Positions 55,163 to 62,740 of a stretch of 64,000 nt of DNA are shown here, one piece after another; positions within the stretch are counted from its first letter, which is position 1, and each line of letters starts with the position of its first letter. The position numbers were made by a program, and so were the translations under genes. The stretch is from contig MKVW01000001.1 in the NCBI GenBank assembly GCA_001898965.1, positions 583,095 to 647,094 on the forward strand, written 5' to 3'. Origin of the DNA: Rhizobiales bacterium 62-17 (GTDB lineage: Bacteria; Pseudomonadota; Alphaproteobacteria; Rhizobiales; Beijerinckiaceae). Under the pieces are notes generated by a model. It ran no database searches and was not told the origin of the DNA. It saw only the letters and a program-made list of their open reading frames with translations.

Positions 55163-55173
55163 TCGTTATACGA
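55163..55173. promoter_or_regulatory. Possible operator TCGT-TAT-ACGA
   Basis: A perfect 4-3-4 palindrome flanked by ATAT runs, about 200 bases upstream of the importer operon. It has the size and AT context of a regulator site (IclR- or GntR-like), but no matching regulator gene adjoins it. Confidence 0.3.
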
Positions 55174-55386
55174 GATATATGCCCGCTGCCTCGGTCAAGC
55201 TATCGGCGAAGCGGCGCCATTCTGCATGCCCCTCAAGCTGGCTGCACCCTGCATCGTTCGTGATGGCGGCAGACGGGATCTGATTCCCACGAGCCGAGGG
55301 CTGGTTCCCGATCTTGAAGGTATCCCGTCTAGCGTGTTCGTAGACGCGGAATGCGATCCGTTTCCGTATTTTAGGAGGAGATTCCG

Positions 55387-55431
55387 TTGAAAATTCGCGA
55401 TCTGCCCCTGCCCAGGCGGATGTGGGGTTGA
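55387..55431 (+). CDS. Possible 14-residue leader peptide upstream of acp
   Basis: TTG 55387 is 8 bases after a perfect AGGAGG (55373-55378) and opens 14 codons, MKIRDLPLPRRMWG, ending at TGA 55429. It is followed by about 100 bases with a hairpin before acp, whose own start is also TTG after AGGAGG. It could be a regulatory leader or a relic; nothing shows it is translated. Confidence 0.3.
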   Translation: MKIRDLPLPRRMWG

Positions 55432-55531
55432 GCCCTTGGAGATTTGATTTGATAAGGGTTATAGAACAGACGGGATGCGTCCGTCGGACGCACCCCAGCT
55501 GGTCTGCAGCGGCGGAATCAGGAGGTTAGAC

Positions 55532-55798
55532 TTGCCCGAAACTCGTGCAGAAATAGCAGAGCGCATTATGGGCTTCATGCGCTCCGAAATGCAGGACAAG
55601 TCCATAGAATTCTCGATGGACACACCGCTCGAAGGGGTCAAGATCGACTCGATCGACGTGATCCACGTCATTTTCAAGGTCGAGGAAGAATATGGCGCAA
55701 CCGTGGACATGGCGCCGGATTCTAAATTTGCGACCGTTGGTGAATTTGTGAATGCTTTGATTGATTTCATTCCAGCCGACAAGAAGGTCGACGCATGA
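55532..55798 (+). CDS. Acyl carrier protein
   Basis: An 88-residue acidic helical protein. The phosphopantetheine serine is S40 in KIDSIDVIHV; FKVEEEYGATVDMAPDSKF is the usual helix III region. The start is TTG 55532, 6 bases after AGGAGG; no ATG fits. It is distinct from housekeeping AcpP (DSI in place of DSL, extended N-terminus), so it is a specialised carrier. Its stop overlaps the ketosynthase start by ATGA, tying the two together. Confidence 0.88.
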   Translation: MPETRAEIAERIMGFMRSEMQDKSIEFSMDTPLEGVKIDSIDVIHVIFKVEEEYGATVDMAPDSKFATVGEFVNALIDFIPADKKVDA

Positions 55799-57009
55799 AC
55801 CCTCATTGGGTCGATGTGACCGGCCGGGGCGTGATTAGCAGCGCCGGTTTCTCGATTGCGGATTTTACTTCGACCATCATGTCCGGACGCACGATGATCG
55901 GTGACATCACCGACATCTGCAATGATGTGCGGTTCACCAACGGGGCGGTGATCCGCAATTTCGACGCCAATGCCCATTTCGACGAGCGCACGCTCGGCAA
56001 TTTGGATCGCTTCTCGCAGTTTGCCGCTGTTGCCGGCCGGCAGGCGGTGGCCGAAGCGAAGCTGGCCGATGCGGGCATCGATCCAGCCCGTATCGCCGTG
56101 ATCATCGGCACGGCGAACGGCGGCGGCGATATTCTCGAAGAGGGCTATCAGCGGATTTACGAAGAGCAGCGCAAGCCGCGCCCCCTGACCATTCCCATGT
56201 CGATGTCGAACGCGCCGGCGAGCCGCATCGCCAAGGAAATTGGCGCGCGGGGCCCGGTTTTCGGCGTGTCGAGCGCCTGTGCCTCGACCAATCACGCCGT
56301 CATGATGGGGCTGATGATGATCCGCTCCGGCCTGGTCGACGTTGCCATCGTCGGCGGTACGGATTCCTGCGGCTATGCCTCCTATTTCAAGGTTTGGGAT
56401 GTTCTGCGCGCCGTTTCGCCGGAAACCTGCCGGCCGTTCTCGACCGGCCGAAAGGGCTTGATCATTGGCGAGGGGGCGGGTGTTCTGGTGCTGGAGCGGG
56501 CCGGGCAGGCCGCAGCGCGTGGCGTCAAGCCGGTGGCACATCTCGCCGGAGGCGGCATGTCGAGCGATGCCGGCGATCTGATCGCGCCCGACAGCAGCGG
56601 TATGGCGATGGCCATGCGTGCCGCCGTGGCGGATGCCGGCGTTGCACCCGATCAGATTGCCTACGTCAACGCCCATGGCACCGGCACGGTCGCCAACGAC
56701 CGGTCCGAGTCGAGCGCCATCAACGAGATTTTCGGCGGCAATCGCGAGCGCATTTCGGTGTCCTCCACCAAATCGATCATCGGCCATGCGATGGGGGCGT
56801 CTGGCGCGCTGGAGGCCATGGCGACGATCGCCGCCTTGCAGACCGGAGTGATCCCGCCGACGGTCAATTTCACCTCGGCCGACCCGGAATGCGACGTCGA
56901 TGCGACTCCTAACGAGCCTCGCCAACGCGAAATTGAGATGGCTTTGTCCAATTCCTTCGCTTTCGGCGGCCTCAATGTCTCCCTCGCCTTTGCCCGCGCG
57001 CAAGGCTAG
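55795..57009 (+). CDS. Beta-ketoacyl-ACP synthase (FabF/KAS II type)
   Basis: A 404-residue condensing enzyme with a complete Cys-His-His site: C162 in SSACAS, H294 in NAHGTGT and H331 in IIGHAMGASG. It would extend an acyl chain on the adjacent ACP by decarboxylative condensation with malonyl-ACP. Length and motifs are those of an active KAS, not a chain-length factor. It is co-transcribed with acp, an SDR and a GNAT-like gene. Confidence 0.92.
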   Translation: MNPHWVDVTGRGVISSAGFSIADFTSTIMSGRTMIGDITDICNDVRFTNGAVIRNFDANAHFDERTLGNLDRFSQFAAVAGRQAVAEAKLADAGIDPARIAVIIGTANGGGDILEEGYQRIYEEQRKPRPLTIPMSMSNAPASRIAKEIGARGPVFGVSSACASTNHAVMMGLMMIRSGLVDVAIVGGTDSCGYASYFKVWDVLRAVSPETCRPFSTGRKGLIIGEGAGVLVLERAGQAAARGVKPVAHLAGGGMSSDAGDLIAPDSSGMAMAMRAAVADAGVAPDQIAYVNAHGTGTVANDRSESSAINEIFGGNRERISVSSTKSIIGHAMGASGALEAMATIAALQTGVIPPTVNFTSADPECDVDATPNEPRQREIEMALSNSFAFGGLNVSLAFARAQG

Positions 57010-57022
57010 GGCCTGATCGCTC

Positions 57023-57796
57023 ATGTCCTTCCGCCATGTGGTCATCACCGGAGCCGGGAGCGGCATCGGTGCGGCATTGGCCCAGGCCTATGCCCAATCC
57101 GGCGTACGTCTCAGCCTGTGCGGCCGTAATTCGGCCCGATTGGACATGATAGCTGAGGCTTGCCGGGCGGCCGGCGCCGAGGTTGCGATCGGCATCTGTG
57201 ATGTGACGGAAGCCGACGTGCTGCAGCGCTGGTTGGAAACGATCGACGACGAACGTCCCGTGGATCTGCTGATCGCCAATGCCGGCATCGGCGGTGCCGG
57301 CACGCTGACCAAAGATCAGGCGGAGCCGGGCGCCGTGGCGCGGCAGGTGATCGAGGTCAATACGATTGGTGTCGTCAATACGCTGACGCCGCTGCTGCCG
57401 CGTCTCATAGCGCGCGGGGCGGGTTCGATCGCCATCATCAGTTCGGTCGCCGGTTTTCTCGGCCTGCCGGATTCACCCTCCTATTCGGCTTCGAAGGCGG
57501 CGACGACCACCTATGGCGAGGCGCTGCGGCGATTGCTGAAGCCGCGCGGCATCCACGTGACGGTGGTCAGCCCTGGCTATGTCGAAACGGCCATGAGCGC
57601 ATCCTTGCCGTTCCATCGGCCGTTTCTGTGGAGTGCCGAAAAGGCCGCGCGCGTCATTCAGGTGGCCATCGCCAAGGGACGCGGCGAGTTGATTTTTCCC
57701 TGGCAATTCCGGTTCGCCATTCGCTTGGCCCGGATCCTGCCGACGCGGATGGTGGACCTCATTCTCATGCGTTTCCGCGCCAAGGATGTTTGGTAG
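57023..57796 (+). CDS. SDR reductase with hydrophobic C-terminus (3-ketoacyl/3-ketosphinganine reductase-like)
   Basis: A 257-residue SDR: TGAGSGIG (9-16), NAG near 86-88, Ser140/141, and Y154-SAS-K158. The last 35 residues (LIFPWQFRFAIRLARILP, then VDLILMRF) are hydrophobic and amphipathic, as in membrane-associated reductases of the DltE/KDSR group rather than soluble FabG. Its place after ACP and KAS suggests it reduces a 3-oxo group on a long-chain intermediate. Confidence 0.83.
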   Translation: MSFRHVVITGAGSGIGAALAQAYAQSGVRLSLCGRNSARLDMIAEACRAAGAEVAIGICDVTEADVLQRWLETIDDERPVDLLIANAGIGGAGTLTKDQAEPGAVARQVIEVNTIGVVNTLTPLLPRLIARGAGSIAIISSVAGFLGLPDSPSYSASKAATTTYGEALRRLLKPRGIHVTVVSPGYVETAMSASLPFHRPFLWSAEKAARVIQVAIAKGRGELIFPWQFRFAIRLARILPTRMVDLILMRFRAKDVW

Positions 57797-57834
57797 AGCA
57801 GCTTCAGGAACGCGTATTCCAAAGGACTTTGATC

Positions 57835-58980
57835 ATGACGACAGCCGATCCGGTGCGAGTGGTTCCGGTTACCACGCCCGCGCAACGCAACGATTGGCTG
57901 ATGTTACCGCACACGATCTATCGCAACGATCCGGCCTGGGTGGCACCGATACATTTTATCGAGAAGCAACGCATCACCCCCAAGACCAATCCCTTCTTCG
58001 GTTTTGCCGACGTGCAGCTTTTCGTGGCCTATCGCGGCGCCAAGCCCGTGGGGCGCATCACGGCACAGGTCAATCGCCGCTATCTCGAAAGCCATCCCAA
58101 TAGCACAGGCCATTTTGGCTTCTTCGATTGCCTCGACGATCAGGAAGCAGCCGATGCGCTCGTTGCAGCGGCCGCCGAATGGCTCAAGGCGCGCGGCATG
58201 CAGCGCATGGAAGGTCCGTTTAACTTCTCCATCAATCAGGAATGCGGACTGCTAATCGCGGGCTTTGACTCGCCGCCCGCCATCATGATGACCCATGCCA
58301 CCGCTTGGATGCCGGGCCTGCTGGAAAAGGCCGGCATGACCAAGGCGATGGACACGCATGCCTATCGTTTCGAGCCGGCGAAAATGCCGGACCGCCTGTT
58401 GCGCCTGGCGGCGATGGCGAAGAAATCGCCCGAGGTCACCGTGCGTCCCATCGACACCAAGAACTTCCGTCAGGAAGTGCTGACCTTGATCGATATTTTC
58501 AATGACGCCTGGCACGACAACTGGGGCTTCGTGCCGTTCAGCGATGCCGAGATCGATGCGATGATCGGCGAAATGAAGCTGTTCTTCCGCTCCAAATACG
58601 GTCGCATGGTCATGTACCATGGCAAGCCGGTGGGTGTGATCATCGCTTTGCCCAACATCAATGAAGTCGCAGCCTCCTTTAACGGCCGCTTGCTGCCGTT
58701 CAACTGGGCGAAACTGCTCTGGTGGCTGTGGCGGGAAAAGGGGCGGACGGCGCGCATTCCCCTGATGGGCCTGCGGCGCGAAGTGCAGGGCACGCCATTG
58801 GCCTCCAGCATGCTGGCGCTGATGACATCGGATTTTCTTCAGGAAGAGCGGGAGCATCCGATGGATTGGATCGAGTTTTCCTGGGTGCTTGATGTCAACA
58901 GGCCGATGAAAGCTCTGGCTGAACTCGCGGCCGGCAAGCCCGCCAAAACCTACCGTATCTACGGCAAGGCACTCGCGTAG
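57835..58980 (+). CDS. GNAT-like acyltransferase family protein
   Basis: A 381-residue protein from ATG 57835 (MTTADPVRVVPV). GRITAQVNRRYLESHPNSTG near 75 and GHFGFFDCLDDQEAADAL near 95 start the fold; MQRMEGPFNFSINQECGLL near 125 and GFVPFSDAEIDAMIGEMKL near 235 are strongly conserved in a family often listed as N-acetyltransferase or hypothetical. I recall that bacterial ceramide synthase of Caulobacter belongs to a GNAT-type group, and an N-acylation role would suit the neighbours, but an alignment is needed. Last gene of the acp operon, 38 bases after the SDR. Confidence 0.72.
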   Translation: MTTADPVRVVPVTTPAQRNDWLMLPHTIYRNDPAWVAPIHFIEKQRITPKTNPFFGFADVQLFVAYRGAKPVGRITAQVNRRYLESHPNSTGHFGFFDCLDDQEAADALVAAAAEWLKARGMQRMEGPFNFSINQECGLLIAGFDSPPAIMMTHATAWMPGLLEKAGMTKAMDTHAYRFEPAKMPDRLLRLAAMAKKSPEVTVRPIDTKNFRQEVLTLIDIFNDAWHDNWGFVPFSDAEIDAMIGEMKLFFRSKYGRMVMYHGKPVGVIIALPNINEVAASFNGRLLPFNWAKLLWWLWREKGRTARIPLMGLRREVQGTPLASSMLALMTSDFLQEEREHPMDWIEFSWVLDVNRPMKALAELAAGKPAKTYRIYGKALA

Positions 58981-58985
58981 ATCGA

Positions 58986-59888
58986 TCAGCCAGCTTGCGC
59001 CGAGATAGCCTGCGTCTGCGCCACGAAATTGGCAACGATCGCCAGGTCGAGCTGTTTCTTGTGAGCCATATAGAAGGGCAGCGGTTGCAACGCACCAGCC
59101 GCGAGCGGAAGATAAGCCACCGTTTCCGGATGTAGGGCGCGCATGGTCGCAGGCACGATGGAAATGCCGCGTCCGGCCGCGACGAGATTGATGGCGCCAA
59201 TCAAACGGCTCACTTCCCCGACGATCTTCAAGCGTCCGCCGAAAGCCGCGACGGCTTCCAGAATGCCATCGAAAATGCCGGGGCCATCGGTGCGCCGATA
59301 GATCACGAAATCCTCTTCAAGCAGGCGTGGCCAGTCGAGCGGCTTTTTGGTTCGCGTCAGCGGGTGATCAATCGGCACGACGGCCATCATCTTCTCACGG
59401 GTGAGCACGTGACTTTGCAGGTCCGGATAGCGATCCGTTGAGATATGGAGAAAGGCGGCATCGATCCGTCCTTCGCGCAAGGCGAGGATCAATTCATAGG
59501 TTTCGCTTTCGCGCACCGAGACTTCAGCGAGCGGATAGGCCTCGTGAAAGCCACGCAAAATTTTCGGCGTCAGTGGATGCAAGGAGGCCGAGCTTGTCAG
59601 GCCGATATTGAGATGGCCGATCTCGCCACGATCGAAACGGCGCACCCGTTGCGCCGCTTCGGCCGCATGGCGCAGCACGGCGCGCGCTTCCTCGACGAAA
59701 AATGTGCCGGTTGGGCTGAGCGCGATTTGCCGTGGCCGGCGCTCGAACAATTGGACGCCGAGTTCGTCCTCTAGATTGCGGATTTGCTGGCCAAGTGGCG
59801 GCTGCTGAATGCCGAGCCGTTCGGCCGCGCGTGTCATACTGCCTTCCTCGGCGACAGCAACGAAATAGCGCAAATGACGAAGATCCAT
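58986..59888 (-). CDS. LysR-family transcriptional regulator
   Basis: A standard 300-residue LysR protein: HTH at 1-60 (MDLRHLRYFVAVAEEGSMTR, LGIQQPPLGQQIRNLE) and an effector domain from about 90. The pocket text SASLHPLTPKILRGFHEAYP resembles regulators of aromatic degradation (CatR/BenM group). It is divergent from the flavin monooxygenase at 60002 with 113 bases between, so it very probably controls that gene and the MFS transporter. Confidence 0.9.
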   Translation of the reverse strand: MDLRHLRYFVAVAEEGSMTRAAERLGIQQPPLGQQIRNLEDELGVQLFERRPRQIALSPTGTFFVEEARAVLRHAAEAAQRVRRFDRGEIGHLNIGLTSSASLHPLTPKILRGFHEAYPLAEVSVRESETYELILALREGRIDAAFLHISTDRYPDLQSHVLTREKMMAVVPIDHPLTRTKKPLDWPRLLEEDFVIYRRTDGPGIFDGILEAVAAFGGRLKIVGEVSRLIGAINLVAAGRGISIVPATMRALHPETVAYLPLAAGALQPLPFYMAHKKQLDLAIVANFVAQTQAISAQAG

Positions 59889-59913
59889 AACCTGCCCTAT
59901 AATATGTTTTAAG

Positions 59914-59951
59914 TTTCAGAGTGGAATAATATATATATTTTACATTTCAGA
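59914..59951. promoter_or_regulatory. Divergent promoter with TTTCAGA direct repeats
   Basis: TTTCAGA occurs at 59914-59920 and 59945-59951, 31 bases apart (three helical turns), on either side of an AT stretch (AATAATATATATATTTTAC). The arrangement, between a LysR gene and its likely target, suggests the regulator's binding region. Confidence 0.45.
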
Positions 59952-60001
59952 AACGCCAGAGCATCTTCGCCGACATCAAGTCTAGAGAGGAGCTCCCCCC
60001 A

Positions 60002-61159
60002 ATGGCACGCAGCCGTCCCACCATCGCCATCGTCGGTGCCGGCATGGGCGGCCTGGCCGCAGCGACGACGCTGCGGCAGGTCGGCATAGAGGTTCAGGTT
60101 TACGAACAGGCACACCAATTCCTGCGCGTTGGCGCGGGCATTCAGATGCTGCCCAATGCTTCGCGTATTTTGCGCGGCATCGGCATCGAGGAGCGCCTGC
60201 GCAAGATCGCGTTCGAACCCTATTCGCATCTCAACCGGGTCTGGGACACGGGCGAGATCAAACGTGAACTGCCGATGCCGGAGAGTCTTTATGGCGCGCC
60301 TTTCCTCTGCATGCATCGCGCCGATCTGCATGAGGCGCTGGTCTCTGTCCTGCCGTCGGACATCATCCATCTCAATAAGAAGCTCGTCGGTCTCGATCAG
60401 TCGGATAAGGGCGTTACATTGGCTTTCACCGATGGCACCAAGGCGCAGGCCGATGCGGTGATCGGCGCCGATGGCGTCCATTCCCTGGTGCGCAGCCTGA
60501 TCGTCGGGCCGGATGCGCCACTCCATAAAGGCCGCATTGCTTATCGCGCTGTCTTCGATAGCAACTTGATGAGCGGCGAGATCGCGCGCTCGCGCACCAA
60601 ATGGTGGGGGCCGGACCGCCATATCGTGATCTATTACACTGCTGCCGATCGCAGCCAGCTTTACTTCGTCACCAGCGTGCCGGAACCGACTGAATGGATG
60701 ACCCAAGAAAGCTGGTCGACCAAAGGCGACGTGCATGAACTGCGGGCCGCCTATGAGGGCTTCCATCCGGAAGTGCGCATGGTGCTCGAAGCCTGTCCCG
60801 ATTGCCACAAATGGGCGATCCTCGAACGCGAACCGCTGCCCCATTGGAGCGTCGGCCGCATCGCCTTGATGGGCGATGCCTGCCATCCGATGACGCCTTA
60901 CATGGCGCAGGGCGCGGCGACCTCGATCGAAGACGCAGCGGTTCTGGCGCGCTGCTTCGCCGAAACCAATAATGACGACATCGAAGGCGCATTCCGCCTC
61001 TATGAGGCCAATCGCAAGCCACGCACCTCGCGCATTCAGGCGATTTCCAGCGCCAACACCTGGATGTCGGAAGGCAATGACGATCCGTCCTGGCTCTATG
61101 GCTATGATGCCTGGACGGTGCCATTGGTGCCCGCCGATCAATTGACAATGGCGAACTGA
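60002..61159 (+). CDS. FAD-dependent aromatic monooxygenase, 6-hydroxynicotinate 3-monooxygenase (NicC)-like
   Basis: A 385-residue group A flavin monooxygenase: FAD motif VGAGMGGLAAA (11-21), the DG motif VIGADGVHS near 155 and GDACHPMTPYMAQGAA near 298. The C-terminal ANTWMSEGNDDPSWLYGYDA and mid-region TKWWGPDRHIVIYYT match NicC of the nicotinate pathway better than generic salicylate hydroxylases. It would hydroxylate, perhaps with decarboxylation, a ring carboxylic acid using NADH and O2. GAGAGGAG precedes ATG 60002. An MFS transporter follows 92 bases later. Confidence 0.87.
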   Translation: MARSRPTIAIVGAGMGGLAAATTLRQVGIEVQVYEQAHQFLRVGAGIQMLPNASRILRGIGIEERLRKIAFEPYSHLNRVWDTGEIKRELPMPESLYGAPFLCMHRADLHEALVSVLPSDIIHLNKKLVGLDQSDKGVTLAFTDGTKAQADAVIGADGVHSLVRSLIVGPDAPLHKGRIAYRAVFDSNLMSGEIARSRTKWWGPDRHIVIYYTAADRSQLYFVTSVPEPTEWMTQESWSTKGDVHELRAAYEGFHPEVRMVLEACPDCHKWAILEREPLPHWSVGRIALMGDACHPMTPYMAQGAATSIEDAAVLARCFAETNNDDIEGAFRLYEANRKPRTSRIQAISSANTWMSEGNDDPSWLYGYDAWTVPLVPADQLTMAN

Positions 61160-61251
61160 GCCGCCCCGCAGGACGGGAGGCGCTTCCAGCAAACGGAACG
61201 TGAGAATCCATGGAAGCGTCTCTCTCGATCTCATCAGACGGGAGTGAAACA

Positions 61252-62691
61252 ATGCCGGCTCAAGCCATGGCGTCGGAGAGCGCAGCGACGGCAATCGGCG
61301 GTGATCAGACGGCAAGTCTCGATCGATCGCCGGAAGCGGCGCGGCTGATCGCGCGGTTTGAGCATATTCCATTCTCCGCATGGCACCGGCGTGCGCGTAT
61401 TGTCATGGGCTCGGCAACCTTTCTCGATGCTTTCGATGCGCTGTCGCTGGCCTTTGCCATGCCGATCCTGGTCGGGCTTTGGCATCTCACGCCCGTCAAC
61501 GTCGGTTGGCTGATCGGCGCGAGTTACATCGGCCAACTCGTCGGCGCGCTCTTCTTCAGCCGGTTGGCGGAAAGTCGCGGCCGCATTCCAAGCGCGGGGA
61601 TTGCTACCGCGATCATGTCGGTGATGGGCATCGTCTGCATTTTTGCCGGCAGCCTTCAATGGCTATTCGTGTGCCGTCTGGTGCAGGGCATTGGCGTCGG
61701 TGGCGAAATGCCGGTGGCCGCTGCCTATATCAGCGAGCTGTCGCGGGCGCATGGCCGCGGACGCTTTTTCATCCTCTACGAGTTACTGTTTCCGATCGGT
61801 CTCATGGCCACGGGACAGATCGCGACCCTGCTGGTGCCGGCTTTCGGTTGGGAGACGCTTTTCCTGGTTGGGGCCGTACCCGGGCTGATCGTGACGGTGG
61901 CGCTGTGGCGTCTGCCGGAATCGCCCCGTTGGCTAATCAATCGTGGTCGCCTCGACGAGGCGCGCACAATCATCGAACAGGCGGAAGCCAGCGCCGCGCG
62001 CCGCTTCCCCACTTTCGAGCCGTTGAAAGGAGCTGCGGTCCCAGCTTCGGCTATGGCGCCCACGGGAGACATGGCCGAAACGCGCTGGCGTGAGCTGCTC
62101 TCGCCGGTCTATCGCGCGCGCACGCTCATCGCCTGGTTGCTTTGGGCGTCGGCTTTCTTCGTTGCCAATGGTCTCAACAACTGGATGCCGACGCTTTATC
62201 ACACCGTCTACAGTCTGCCGCTGAGAGATGCGTTGCGCGCTGCCTCTCTCACCAATGTCGCGCAGGTCGCGGTGCTGCTGGTCTGCGCCTTCTGTATCGA
62301 TCGGATCGGCCGGCGCAATTGGACGACGGGTTTTTTCATCCTCAGCACCGTGCTTTTGGTCGCTCTGGCCTTCAGCGGCGCCACGAGCGTCGCGGTGGTG
62401 ATCGTGATGGCGACTTTGGCTTATGGTGCGGTCGCCTCCAACAATGCCGTGCTCTATCTCTACACACCCGAAATCTATCCGACGCGCTTGCGCGCCATCG
62501 GCACGGGGCTTGCGACCTCATGGCTCCGCATCGCCTCCGCCGTCGCACCGACCTTGGTTGGCATGATCATGGCGCAAGGCGGTGTGCGCTGGGTGTTCGC
62601 CATGTTTGCGATCGTTGCGGCCATCGGCGCCGTCGCAGCGCTCGGCATGATCGAAACACGCGGACGGCGGTTGGAAGAGATCGCCCAATAA
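61252..62691 (+). CDS. MFS transporter, aromatic acid/sugar-porter type
   Basis: A 479-residue transporter with 12 helices. DAFDALSLAFAMPILVGLW near 55, SRLAESRGRIPSAGI near 105 (loop 2-3), GIGVGGEMPVAAAYISELS near 150 and LPESPRWLINRGRLDEA near 220 are typical of the SP/AAHS groups. ACGGGAG lies 6 bases before ATG 61252, preferred over ATG 61210. It is probably co-transcribed with the NicC-like gene and imports its ring-acid substrate. Confidence 0.9.
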   Translation: MPAQAMASESAATAIGGDQTASLDRSPEAARLIARFEHIPFSAWHRRARIVMGSATFLDAFDALSLAFAMPILVGLWHLTPVNVGWLIGASYIGQLVGALFFSRLAESRGRIPSAGIATAIMSVMGIVCIFAGSLQWLFVCRLVQGIGVGGEMPVAAAYISELSRAHGRGRFFILYELLFPIGLMATGQIATLLVPAFGWETLFLVGAVPGLIVTVALWRLPESPRWLINRGRLDEARTIIEQAEASAARRFPTFEPLKGAAVPASAMAPTGDMAETRWRELLSPVYRARTLIAWLLWASAFFVANGLNNWMPTLYHTVYSLPLRDALRAASLTNVAQVAVLLVCAFCIDRIGRRNWTTGFFILSTVLLVALAFSGATSVAVVIVMATLAYGAVASNNAVLYLYTPEIYPTRLRAIGTGLATSWLRIASAVAPTLVGMIMAQGGVRWVFAMFAIVAAIGAVAALGMIETRGRRLEEIAQ

Positions 62692-62719
62692 AAAAGCCCT
62701 CGCCGCTAGGCGAGGGCTT
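62691..62719 (-). terminator. Rho-independent terminator of the oxoamine synthase gene
   Basis: AAGCCCTCGCC (62694-62704) and GGCGAGGGCTT (62709-62719) make an 11-bp stem with loop GCTA. The A run at 62690-62695 is a T run on the minus strand, so it ends the gene at 62741; it starts at the MFS stop and may serve both. Confidence 0.85.
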
Positions 62720-62740
62720 GATGGGGTGGCTACCCGGCGA

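Larger units (their letters stand above)
54966..55531. other. Divergent intergenic region with leader ORF and inverted repeats
   Basis: A 566-base gap between the importer operon and the acp gene. It holds a short palindrome TCGT-TAT-ACGA (55163-55173) in an AT-rich stretch likely to be the importer promoter, an inverted repeat CGTCTA...TAGACG (55326-55346), a 14-codon TTG-started frame (55387-55431), and a hairpin TGCGTCC-GTC-GGACGCA near 55478-55495 just before the acp ribosome site. No longer gene is convincing here. Confidence 0.55.

Noticed and set aside
55459..57066. 535-codon minus-strand frame opposite acp and the ketosynthase.
   Set aside because: Both genes on the plus strand have full active sites; the opposite frame is His/Arg-rich shadow sequence.
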